Shown: positions 1 to 6,396, counted from the first letter of the stretch. The stretch is 8,940 nt of DNA from JBCBJX01 sp038522735 (GCA_038522735.1 JBCBJX010000113.1:1-8940); one strand, 5' to 3'. The notes: generated by a model not told the origin, from the sequence alone. Numbers and translations are program-made.

Positions 1-356
1 CCGTTCGAGGGGCGCGCGACCGTCACGTTCGCGAGCCCTTTGAACTGCGGCTTGAGGCGGCCGGCGATCCAGAGCGCGATGCGCTCGAGGGTCGGCGTCT
101 CCAGCCCGGCGATCTCGTTGAGGTAGGCGTGATCGAGTTCGGTGCGGATCGCGTCCAGAGCCTCGCGCACCGCGCCGAAATCCGCGACCCAACCCGTCTC
201 TGGGTCCGGCTCGCCGGCGATGGAGACGCAGACCTGAAAGGAATGCCCGTGCAGGCGGGCGTAGCGGGCGTCGCCCGAGCCGTCGGCCTGCACGCCGCCC
301 AGCTTATGGGCCGCGTCGAAGGTGAACTCCTGACTGATCCGCATTCCGTCGGACAT
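1..356 (-). CDS. queD: 6-carboxytetrahydropterin synthase family protein (QueD), 3' end off the window
   Basis: QueD converts dihydroneopterin triphosphate to 6-carboxytetrahydropterin, the second step from GTP towards preQ0 and queuosine. The visible 118 codons begin MSDGMRISQEFTFDAAH and carry the zinc-ligand pattern of the PTPS/QueD fold: H17, then H36-G37-H38. They also carry the GWVADFG segment (55-61) and LDHAYLN, whose D75-H76 match the catalytic Asp-His pair. The family's nucleophilic cysteine normally lies four residues before the HGH (CxxxHGH); here that position is Tyr32, and the only nearby cysteine is C43. The ATG at 354-356 has AAGG about 10 bases upstream; M5 is an in-frame alternative. 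It follows queC by 61 bases on the same strand, so they are probably co-transcribed. The C-terminal part with the conserved glutamate lies outside the window. Family assignment is firm; normal QueD activity is less certain because of the missing cysteine. Confidence 0.9.
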   Translation of the reverse strand, partial: MSDGMRISQEFTFDAAHKLGGVQADGSGDARYARLHGHSFQVCVSIAGEPDPETGWVADFGAVREALDAIRTELDHAYLNEIAGLETPTLERIALWIAGRLKPQFKGLANVTVARPSN

Positions 357-417
357 GAACGTCGCGCCTTACCTATTTGATAGTGATCGATAAAATGCGC
401 GGGCCGAGAAAAACGAA

Positions 418-1146
418 TTAACCGCCGCCGCCAGCGCGTCGGGCGAGGTAGCCCGACCAGCCGCGGGCGCGCAAGACGCAGGCCGGGCATTCCCCGCAGC
501 CATAGCCCCACGCGTGGCGCTCGGCGCGCACGCCGCGATAGCAGGTGTGCGTTTCTTCCAGGATGAGGTCGATCAGCGCCGCCCCGCCCAGTTCCTCCGC
601 GAGCGCCCAGGTGTCCGCCTTGTCGAGGGCCATGAGCGGCGTCGCGACGGCGATATCGCTCTCCATGCCGAGACGGAGCGCGGCCTCCTGCGCGTCGAGA
701 GCGTCGCGCCGGCAATCGGGGTAGCCGGAATAATCCGTCTCGCACATGCCGCCGACGAGGACGCCGCAATCGCGCCGGTAGGCGAGCGCGCCGGCGAAGA
801 CGAGGAAAGCGAGGTTTCGCCCCGGAACGAACGTGTTGGGGAGCCCGGTCTCGTCCATGGCGATCGCTGTTTCGCGGGTGAGCGCCGTCTCCGACAACGC
901 GCCGAGGGCGGAAAGATCAACCATCTCGTCCGGCCCGAGTTTCGGCCCCCAAGCCGGGAACCGCCGGACGATCTCCGCCCGTACGCGCTCACGCGCGGCG
1001 AGTTCGACCTCGTGGCGCTGGCCGTAAGCGAAACCGACGGTCTCCACGGCGGCGAAGCGGTCGAGCGCCCAGGCGAGGCAGACGGCCGAATCCTGCCCGC
1101 CCGAGAAAAGGACCAGCGCCCGGTCCCTCGACAGGGAGCGCGCCAT
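418..1146 (-). CDS. queC: 7-cyano-7-deazaguanine synthase QueC
   Basis: QueC uses ATP and ammonia to turn 7-carboxy-7-deazaguanine into preQ0, the precursor of queuosine in tRNA; it is cytoplasmic. The 242-residue protein has the N-type ATP-pyrophosphatase P-loop SGGQDS at 15-20. The family blocks FAYGQRHEVEL, NTFVPGRNLAFL and GGMCETDYSGYPDCR follow. Near the C-terminus are the zinc-binding cysteines C202, C217, C220 and C223 (CYRG then YGCGECPAC). Length is normal for the family. The ATG at 1144-1146 is preceded by GAGAGG about seven bases upstream, and the first residues run straight into the P-loop strand, which fixes the start. The gene heads the queC-queD pair on this strand. Only 17 bases separate it from the divergent cutA, so its promoter must overlap that gap or the cutA coding region. 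A queE gene would be expected nearby, perhaps beyond the left edge. Confidence 0.97.
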   Translation of the reverse strand: MARSLSRDRALVLFSGGQDSAVCLAWALDRFAAVETVGFAYGQRHEVELAARERVRAEIVRRFPAWGPKLGPDEMVDLSALGALSETALTRETAIAMDETGLPNTFVPGRNLAFLVFAGALAYRRDCGVLVGGMCETDYSGYPDCRRDALDAQEAALRLGMESDIAVATPLMALDKADTWALAEELGGAALIDLILEETHTCYRGVRAERHAWGYGCGECPACVLRARGWSGYLARRAGGGG

Positions 1147-1163
1147 TCCCTTACCTCTCGCCC

Positions 1164-1493
1164 ATGTCCGACATCCGCCTTCTCTACGTCACCGCGCCGG
1201 ACGACGCCACGGCCCGGACGATCGCGCGGGCCCTCGTCGAGGAACGTCTCGCGGCTTGCTGCAACCTCATCCCCGGCGCGCGCTCGGTCTATCGCTGGAA
1301 GGGCGAGGTCGCCGAGGAACCCGAGACCCTCCTCATCGTGAAGACGACCGCCGACAAGGCGGTCGCCGCCCGCGACAGGGCTCTCGATCTTCATCCGCAC
1401 GAGATCGCCGCCGTCATCGCCCTCGATATCGATGCGGACCGCTCCGCCGCCGCATTCTGTCGCTGGATCGCGGCCGAGACCGCCGACGCCTGA
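1164..1493 (+). CDS. cutA: Divalent-cation tolerance protein CutA
   Basis: CutA is a small cytoplasmic trimer of ferredoxin-like fold, related in shape to PII proteins. It was linked to copper/divalent-cation tolerance in E. coli, but its biochemical role is unsettled. The 109-residue product shows the whole family pattern: an RLLYVTAPD first strand, ALVEERLAACCNLIPG at 23-38, then SVYRWKGEV, and an ETLLIVKT strand followed by a LHPHEIAAVIALDI block. Length is typical. No good Shine-Dalgarno sequence precedes the ATG, but the first strand begins a few residues in, as is normal for CutA. It starts 17 bases from the divergent queC and is followed after 14 bases by the maiA-like gene, so it is likely the first gene of a three-gene unit. 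Confidence 0.95.
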   Translation: MSDIRLLYVTAPDDATARTIARALVEERLAACCNLIPGARSVYRWKGEVAEEPETLLIVKTTADKAVAARDRALDLHPHEIAAVIALDIDADRSAAAFCRWIAAETADA

Positions 1494-1507
1494 TCGGAGA
1501 CCCCAGG

Positions 1508-2149
1508 ATGAAACTCTACGGCTACTGGCGCTCCGGCGCTTCCTACCGCCTTCGCTGCGCCCTCGCCCTCAAGGGCCTCGCTTACGACTACGTTCCGGTG
1601 AACCTCGCGGCGGGCGAGCAGAACGAGCCCGCCTATAGAGCGGTCAATCCCTTGGGCCTCGTGCCGACGCTGGAGACGGACGCCGGGGCGCGGCTGACGG
1701 GCTCGGAATCCATCATTGAATGGCTGGAGGAGACGACCCCGACGCCGCCTCTCTTTCCAAGCGATCCCCTTGCGAAGCAGAAGGTCCGATCCTTCTGTCA
1801 CGTCATCGGCGCCACCATTCAGCCGCATCATAATCTGCGGGTCCTGAACGCCCTGAAAGACGGTCTCGGCGCCGATGAGAACGCCGTCAAAGCCTGGGCG
1901 GCGCAGTGGATTGCGGAAGGTTTCGAGGCGCTTGAAAAACGCCTGGAGGCGGAGCCGAACCGGGGCCCGTTCTCCTTCGGCTCCGAACCCGGCGCCGCGG
2001 ACTGCTACCTCGTCCCGCAGATTTACTCCGCCGCCCGCTTCGGCGTCGATATGAGACGCTTCCCGCTCCTCAAGGCCGTCGGCGACGCGTGCGCGAAGGA
2101 AGACCCGTTCAAACTCGCCCACCCCGATGCGCAGGCGGACGCGCAGTGA
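1508..2149 (+). CDS. maiA: Maleylacetoacetate isomerase / zeta-class glutathione S-transferase
   Basis: Maleylacetoacetate isomerases use glutathione to isomerise maleylacetoacetate to fumarylacetoacetate in tyrosine and homogentisate breakdown. The 213-residue protein has an N-terminal thioredoxin-like GST domain (about 1-85) and a helical C-terminal domain. Zeta-class markers are KLYGYWRSGASYRLRCALALKGL at the N-terminus (split here by residues 2-24), NPLGLVPTLE, the glutathione-binding GSESIIEWLEE, IQPHHNLRVL in the helical domain and ADCYLVPQIYSAARFGVD. In human GSTZ1 the catalytic motif is S14-S15-C16; here it reads S9-G10-A11. The first serine is kept and the cysteine is absent. A GGAGA Shine-Dalgarno sequence lies seven bases before the ATG. 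No homogentisate dioxygenase or fumarylacetoacetase gene is in view, so the tyrosine-pathway role rests on family membership; a more general GST role is possible. It lies between cutA and the lipoprotein gene with very short gaps. Confidence 0.88.
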   Translation: MKLYGYWRSGASYRLRCALALKGLAYDYVPVNLAAGEQNEPAYRAVNPLGLVPTLETDAGARLTGSESIIEWLEETTPTPPLFPSDPLAKQKVRSFCHVIGATIQPHHNLRVLNALKDGLGADENAVKAWAAQWIAEGFEALEKRLEAEPNRGPFSFGSEPGAADCYLVPQIYSAARFGVDMRRFPLLKAVGDACAKEDPFKLAHPDAQADAQ

Positions 2150-2162
2150 AGGTTTGATCATT

Positions 2163-3116
2163 ATGAAGAGGAGCGTTTTTTATCGCCTTGTCGCGGCGGC
2201 GAGTCTCGCCCTCGCCGCCTGCGGGCCAGAAACGTCGGCGGACGAACCGAAGGCGAGCGCGCTGCGTTATCTCTGCAGTGAGACGACCGTCGATCTCCAT
2301 GACGAGGGCGCCGTCCCGCTCCTCGTCTTCGGCGGCCGGTCCTTCCGTCTTGTCCGCGAGACGAGCGCCTCGGGCGTCAAATACGGCGGGTTCGGAACGC
2401 CGGCGACATGGATCTGGACGAAAGGCGACGCCGCGACGGCGGCCATAGACGGCGGCGTCCTAGAGACCTGCGAAGTGGGCGGCGCGCCGGAAGGGCCGGC
2501 GCCCGAGCCGACGCCTCTCCGGGCGCAGGGGAACGAACCCGGCTGGGCGCTGACCATCGACGAGGCCCTGACTCTCGCGACGGATTATGGCGAGCGGACG
2601 ATCCGCATCGACGACTGGACCGTCGCAGCGGTCGCAGACGGGTATGAATACTCATCGGTGGGCGGAGCGCTTACGGTGAAATTGACCGCAGACCTCTGCC
2701 GGGACGATGCGACCGGCATGCCCCATCCGCTGACGGCGAGCATCCAACTTGGCGACGAGACCCTGCGCGGATGCGGCGGCGAGCCGGCGGCCCTGCTGGT
2801 CGGCCGATGGCGGATCGCCGCCCTCGGCGAGCAGAGCTTCGAACCCTCGGATATCGCGACCCTCTACTTCGACACGGCCAAGAACCGCGTCGCGGGCGCC
2901 GCCTTCTGCAACAGCTACAACGCCGGCGTCGCGCTCAGCGGCGAAAGCCTGCGGATCGGCCCCGCCGTTTCGACGCGCCGCGCCTGCGCGTCCGACCTCA
3001 TGACCCGCGAGCGGGTCATGCTGGACGCCCTTGCAAGGACCGACGCCTTCGACATTGACGGCGACGCCCTCGTCCTCCTCGCCGACCGCGCGCCGCTCAT
3101 CCGCGCCGTGCGGTAG
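2163..3116 (+). CDS. Outer-membrane lipoprotein with MliC-like, COG3650-like and META/HslJ domains
   Basis: The 317-residue product starts with a short basic and hydrophobic signal ending in a lipobox, L17-A18-A19-C20. Position +2 is Gly, so transport to the outer membrane is expected. Three segments follow. Residues 34-104 resemble MliC, the membrane-bound inhibitor of C-type lysozyme: LRYLC, a G57-G58 turn, SASGVKY (68-74) and WIWTKGDAA (83-91), with C38/C103 as a probable disulfide. S70 and K87 are plausible matches for the lysozyme-blocking Ser and Lys. Residues 119-206 resemble the COG3650 lipoprotein domain: QGNEPGW, then LCRDDATGMPHPLTASI and LRGCGG. Residues 211-317 are a META/HslJ domain: GRWRIAAL, VAGAAFCNSYN, STRRACASDLMTRE. 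The ATG at 2163 gives a proper signal peptide; an upstream in-frame ATG at 2127 falls inside the preceding gene. It starts 13 bases after maiA. A cell-envelope protective role is likely, but lysozyme inhibition is unproven. Confidence 0.88.
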   Translation: MKRSVFYRLVAAASLALAACGPETSADEPKASALRYLCSETTVDLHDEGAVPLLVFGGRSFRLVRETSASGVKYGGFGTPATWIWTKGDAATAAIDGGVLETCEVGGAPEGPAPEPTPLRAQGNEPGWALTIDEALTLATDYGERTIRIDDWTVAAVADGYEYSSVGGALTVKLTADLCRDDATGMPHPLTASIQLGDETLRGCGGEPAALLVGRWRIAALGEQSFEPSDIATLYFDTAKNRVAGAAFCNSYNAGVALSGESLRIGPAVSTRRACASDLMTRERVMLDALARTDAFDIDGDALVLLADRAPLIRAVR

Positions 3117-3134
3117 CGTTCTGTTTCAAAGACG

Positions 3135-4928
3135 TCAGCGCCCGCTGGTCATTGCGGGAATGATATGCCCGCCGACGATCTCGTTTCGCCAGCGCCCCCA
3201 GACGCCGCCCTGGCGATAGTTCCCGCCCGTGAAGAGGACGACGAGTTCGAGGTCAGGAACGACAAGCAGGATCTGCCCGCCGTTGCCAGTGGCTTCATAG
3301 GACGCATACGTTTTTTCCCCGGCGCGAACCTCGTCGATCCGCCATTCGTAAGCGGCGGAACCGCCGAAATAGTTGTTGTTGAAGTCTTCGGGCGAGAGGC
3401 CGGTGGTTTGCGGGGTTATGTCGATGACGGCTGTCGTCGACTTTTCGACCCAGTCCGGATCGACGATCTGCGCGCCCTTCCAACGGCCGCCGGCGGCGAA
3501 CATCGCGCCGACTTTCAGAATGTCGCGCGGCCGCATGTACGCGCCGCCGCCGAGATAGGCCGCCCCGTTCGGCGCGAGGTTCCAGTGATAGGGGCCGAAT
3601 TGCAGGGGGCGGGCGATGAGATCGTCGAAAAGATCGAGGATCGGCGCGCCGCCCGCGGCCTTCAGGCGGCTTCCGACGAGATTGATGCTGCCGGAGCAAT
3701 ACGCATAGCGCGTTCCGGGGTCATGGAGGAGCGGCAGGCGCGCGGTGTAGAGCCAGAAGTCGCTTTCCGCCCGCTGGCTCCACATGCGGTCCTCCGAACC
3801 CGGTGAATTCCGCACGACGTCGCAATCCAGACCGCTCGAGAACGACATGAGGTGCGCGAGGGTGATCTTCTCCTTACGGGGATCGTCGATCGTCTCCCCG
3901 GCCGCTGCGAGCAGCTCCGGGATCGGCCGGTCGTCGGCGGCGATGGCGACGCCCCGCTGCTGCAGGGCCCCGACAAGAACCGGCGCGAACACCTTGGCGA
4001 GGGAGCGGGTGTCGTGCCGCGTTTCGCGGTCATAGCCGTAGAAATACTCCTCGAGCACCAGCCGGCCCTTGTGAGCGGCGAGTACGGAATGGATGAGCCG
4101 CGGGCGAGCGTTGCGCGGATCGTCGGCGGCGAGTTCGGCGACCAGGTCGTCGAGCGCCTGTCGGTCGAAGCCCGCTTCTTCTGCGGCGGCGACCGTCCAG
4201 CCGTCGTCGAGGCCGGGCGGCGGCGCATATCGCGCGGGGCCGGCCGCCGGATCTCTTGGATAGTAGAAGGCGGCGTCCTCCGGTCCTGCGCGACGCAACA
4301 TCAACGGCGCTCCGAACCAGCTGTGCGCGAGGCGCAGGCCCGTCTTCGTTTCTTCAAGGGACCGTCGGACGCGCCGCTCGCCGCGGCCGGCCGACAGCAT
4401 CCATCGCCCGTCGCCGTCCGGCTCCATATCGAACCGGGAGGCCATGATCTCATTGCGTTCAGGATTGCGCACGACAGCGGCGAGATCGCCGTCTTCATTT
4501 TCGAAAACGTCGAGAAAAACGCGGAACAGGCGCGGCTGCAGCGCCACGCGCCCTTTCCAGCGCCCCTCGTGGACGGCCGCGAGAACGGACGGAGTCGCCA
4601 TATCGGCGTATGCGAGCGGCCCCGAAGGCTGGCGCCAGAGCCCCCGGATCGTCGCACCGTCCTCGGACAGTTCGCCGGCGAACCCGCGGCCTTCAGCGTG
4701 CCCGCCGATCGCAACCTGACGCTCACGGACTTCAATCGAGACCGGGTCACCGTCCGCCGTCGCCAGCCACGACCCGCCCTCTCGCTCGACCGCGACGTCG
4801 AGCACCGCGGTCTCCGCCTCGGCGGTCCAGACCCAAAGCCCGAGCGGCAGTTCGGCGGCGAGGCCGGCGGACGCCAGCGCGACGACCGCGAGCAACGCGC
4901 TTGTGAAACCTGATATCGTTCGGCGCAT
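3135..4928 (-). CDS. Exported beta-lactamase-fold serine hydrolase (PF00144 type) with N-terminal beta-rich region
   Basis: The 597-residue protein has a cleavable signal peptide (about 1-25, ending SAGLAA), so it is probably periplasmic. Residues 26-215 form a beta-rich region of unknown function that looks like two related units, each built around a W-x-G turn and ending in a short strand before a linker. Residues 245-590 match class C beta-lactamase/penicillin-binding-protein-like hydrolases. The catalytic S-x-x-K is S309-L-A-K312. HLMSFSSGLD (359-368) is a typical family block. The second motif position reads Y410-C-S412 rather than YxN, and the ATGNGGQ strand (546-552) stands where KTG lies in beta-lactamases. 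Such proteins include esterases, D-aminopeptidases and peptidoglycan-related hydrolases; substrate cannot be assigned. GGAG lies about 10 bases before the ATG. The gene converges on the lipoprotein gene with an 18-base gap and is divergent from the oxidoreductase gene. Confidence 0.9.
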   Translation of the reverse strand: MRRTISGFTSALLAVVALASAGLAAELPLGLWVWTAEAETAVLDVAVEREGGSWLATADGDPVSIEVRERQVAIGGHAEGRGFAGELSEDGATIRGLWRQPSGPLAYADMATPSVLAAVHEGRWKGRVALQPRLFRVFLDVFENEDGDLAAVVRNPERNEIMASRFDMEPDGDGRWMLSAGRGERRVRRSLEETKTGLRLAHSWFGAPLMLRRAGPEDAAFYYPRDPAAGPARYAPPPGLDDGWTVAAAEEAGFDRQALDDLVAELAADDPRNARPRLIHSVLAAHKGRLVLEEYFYGYDRETRHDTRSLAKVFAPVLVGALQQRGVAIAADDRPIPELLAAAGETIDDPRKEKITLAHLMSFSSGLDCDVVRNSPGSEDRMWSQRAESDFWLYTARLPLLHDPGTRYAYCSGSINLVGSRLKAAGGAPILDLFDDLIARPLQFGPYHWNLAPNGAAYLGGGAYMRPRDILKVGAMFAAGGRWKGAQIVDPDWVEKSTTAVIDITPQTTGLSPEDFNNNYFGGSAAYEWRIDEVRAGEKTYASYEATGNGGQILLVVPDLELVVLFTGGNYRQGGVWGRWRNEIVGGHIIPAMTSGR

Positions 4929-5119
4929 CCGATCGTCGCTCCGTCGTCTTGATCCGGCGGACGCCCGACGCGCGCCTGCATGCGTTATGCCCGGGGTCAG
5001 CCGCGGCCGCGCATTACAATTCGGTCGGGTTTTGCTTGCAGACGCTGCGCGGTCCGCTTGACCGCGCAGCGGCGCATCGCGTTCTTGGAGAGAGAACGAG
5101 ACGCAGAACGGACCGAGCG
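4929..5119. promoter_or_regulatory. Divergent spacer between serine hydrolase and old-yellow-enzyme genes
   Basis: This 191-base gap must hold the promoters of both divergent genes. I see no convincing -35/-10 pair; TACAAT at 5015-5020 (plus) is -10-like but has no matching -35 at 17 bases. The gap contains a strong inverted repeat at 5043-5071 and a smaller one at 5080-5098. No small gene is evident: the plus-strand frame stays open upstream of the oxidoreductase start, but its translation resembles nothing known. Confidence 0.6.
5043..5071. promoter_or_regulatory. Perfect 12-bp inverted repeat, candidate operator or mRNA hairpin
   Basis: The arms CGCTGCGCGGTC (5043-5054) and GACCGCGCAGCG (5060-5071) are exact reverse complements separated by CGCTT. 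The repeat ends 48 bases before the oxidoreductase start codon. No T-run follows on either strand, so it does not look like an intrinsic terminator. It could be an operator for a dimeric regulator controlling one or both divergent genes, or a stable hairpin in a 5' leader. The regulator is unknown and none is encoded in the window. Confidence 0.5.
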
Positions 5120-6232
5120 ATGACTGAGTATAAAGCCCTTTTCTCTCCCTTCACGCTCAACGGGCTGGAGCTGCCGAACCGCATCGTCATGGCGCCCATG
5201 ACGCGGTCCCATTCGCCGGATCAGGTCCCGACGGAGGAGGTCGCGGGCTATTACCGGCGGCGGGCGGAAGGCGGCGTCGGGCTCATCATCACCGAAGGCG
5301 TGACGCTGGAGGGGCTCGCCTCGACCTTCGACCACAACGTGCCGAAAATGGCGACCGACGCTTGTCTCAACGGCTGGCGCAAGGTGGTCGACGAGGTACG
5401 CGCGGCCGGCGGGCGGATCTTCCCGCAGCTCTGGCATGTCGGCTCCATGCGCCGCGCCGATAAAACGCCGGCTCCGGACGTTCCCTCCGAAAGCCCGTCC
5501 GGCATTTCACGGCCCGGCAAGAAATTCGGCGAGGGCGTCACCGAAGAGCAGGCCGCCGACCTCGTCCACCAGTTCGCGAATGCAGCGGCTGCGGCCATGC
5601 AGGTCGGCTTCCACGGGATCGAGCTACACGGCGCCCATGGCTATCTCATCGACCAGTTCTTCTGGGCGGGAACGAACGAGCGGGACGACCGCTTCGGCGG
5701 CGACATGGTCGAGCGCACCCGCTTCGCCGTCGAGGTGATCAAGGCCGTCCGCGCCGAGATCGGCGACGACGTGCCCCTGATGCTGCGCTGGTCCCAGTGG
5801 AAGCAGCAGGATTACACGGCGCGCCTCGCCGATAGCCCGGACGAACTCGCCGCGTTCCTCGAACCGCTTGCGGGAGCCGGGCTCGACGGCTTCCACTGCT
5901 CCCAGCGCCGCTATTGGGAGCCGGAGTTCGAGGGCTCGGACCTCAACCTCGCCGGCTGGACGAAGAAGCTCACGGGGCTGCCGACCGTCACTGTCGGCTC
6001 CATCGGCCTCGAGGTCGACTTCGTGCAGACGATCACCGGCGCCGTCGCGCAAAGCGGCCAGCGCAAGGGCGACATCGCCGACGTGGACAGACGGATCGCA
6101 GACGGCGAATTCGACCTCGCCGCCGTCGGCCGCGCCCTCCTCGGCAATCCGGACTGGGCGAACAAGGTGAAGGCGGGCGACGTGGACGGCCTCGTCGATT
6201 ACGAAAAGCGCCACCAGGAGGTGCTGGTCTGA
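5120..6232 (+). CDS. Old yellow enzyme family NAD(P)H:flavin oxidoreductase / ene-reductase
   Basis: The 370-residue protein is an FMN-binding TIM barrel that would use NAD(P)H to reduce activated C=C bonds such as enals, enones or related electrophiles. Markers in order: LFSPFTLNGLELPNRIVMAPMTR (residues 7-29, split), GVGLIITEG (52-60), the FPQLWHVG strand (101-108), HGAHGYLIDQFF, and TNERDDRFGG (185-194). In the substrate site H170 and H173 bind the electrophile's oxygen and Y175 is the likely proton donor. Late motifs are VTVGSIGLE and FDLAAVGRALLGNPDW, which close the flavin phosphate site. Length is normal for the classical OYE group. The ATG at 5120 is chosen because MTEYKALFSPF is a typical family start; the frame is open further upstream but unconserved-looking. 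The Shine-Dalgarno is weak. The physiological substrate cannot be read from sequence. Confidence 0.94.
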   Translation: MTEYKALFSPFTLNGLELPNRIVMAPMTRSHSPDQVPTEEVAGYYRRRAEGGVGLIITEGVTLEGLASTFDHNVPKMATDACLNGWRKVVDEVRAAGGRIFPQLWHVGSMRRADKTPAPDVPSESPSGISRPGKKFGEGVTEEQAADLVHQFANAAAAAMQVGFHGIELHGAHGYLIDQFFWAGTNERDDRFGGDMVERTRFAVEVIKAVRAEIGDDVPLMLRWSQWKQQDYTARLADSPDELAAFLEPLAGAGLDGFHCSQRRYWEPEFEGSDLNLAGWTKKLTGLPTVTVGSIGLEVDFVQTITGAVAQSGQRKGDIADVDRRIADGEFDLAAVGRALLGNPDWANKVKAGDVDGLVDYEKRHQEVLV

Positions 6233-6239
6233 GCGGACG

Positions 6240-6275
6240 CCCCTCTCCCTTGGGAGAGGGGTTGGGGCGAGGGGG
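6240..6275 (+). repeat. REP-like palindromic element, copy A
   Basis: CCCCTCTCCC (6240-6249), a TT spacer and GGGAGAGGGG (6252-6261) form a perfect 10-bp palindrome. It is followed by the tail TTGGGGCGAGGGG (6262-6274). It starts seven bases after the oxidoreductase stop codon and matches copy B in opposite orientation. The hairpin has no T-run, so it is more likely an interspersed repeat that may stabilise the 3' end of the transcript than a classical terminator. Similar C/T-rich palindromes with this tail are common in GC-rich proteobacterial genomes. Confidence 0.75.
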
Positions 6276-6359
6276 CGCAAACCCTTCGCCAACACTTGAT
6301 TTCCGTGGACGCGGACGCTCATCCCGTTCGCGCACATGGCGAGCGAGACGAGTTAGCTT

Positions 6360-6396
6360 CCCCTCACCCCCGGCCCCTCTCCCGGCGGGAGAGGGG
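6360..6396 (-). repeat. REP-like palindromic element, copy B (inverted)
   Basis: Read on the minus strand this repeats copy A: CCCCTCTCCC, a three-base spacer, GGGAGAGGGG, then a CCGGGGGTGAGGGG tail. On the plus strand the palindrome arms are at 6374-6383 and 6387-6396. It ends only 18 bases before the carbonic-anhydrase-family start codon, so its right arm abuts the G-rich region used for ribosome binding. The pair A/B with a spacer of about 85 bases resembles a REP doublet. Confidence 0.75.

Noticed and set aside
357..417. PreQ1 riboswitch before queD
   Set aside because: The gap is short and lacks the C-rich loop and A-rich tail of the preQ1-I aptamer; there is also no candidate leader before queC.
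573..1400. Minus-strand open frame of 275 codons spanning queC and cutA
   Set aside because: It overlaps two well-recognised genes in other frames and gives an Arg/Ser/Pro-rich product typical of a wrong frame in GC-rich DNA.
1256..2149. Possible longer N-terminus of the maiA product starting inside cutA
   Set aside because: The extra 84 residues are cutA in another frame and Arg-rich; the GST fold starts exactly at the ATG at 1508, which has a good Shine-Dalgarno.
3117..3134. Bidirectional terminator between the converging lipoprotein and hydrolase genes
   Set aside because: The 18-base gap shows no inverted repeat or T-run.
3852..4913. Long plus-strand open frame of 353 codons opposite the serine hydrolase
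   Set aside because: It is a GC-driven shadow of a gene with signal peptide, catalytic motifs and consistent codon use on the other strand; its translation is low-complexity and Arg-rich with no recognisable motif.
4949..5119. N-terminal extension of the old-yellow-enzyme gene
   Set aside because: The frame is open, but the added residues match nothing, cover a strong inverted repeat, and family members start at about MTEYKALF.
6240..6261. Intrinsic terminator after the oxidoreductase gene
   Set aside because: The hairpin is strong but is followed by TTGGGG, not a T-run, and an inverted copy occurs nearby, so a REP-like repeat is the better reading.
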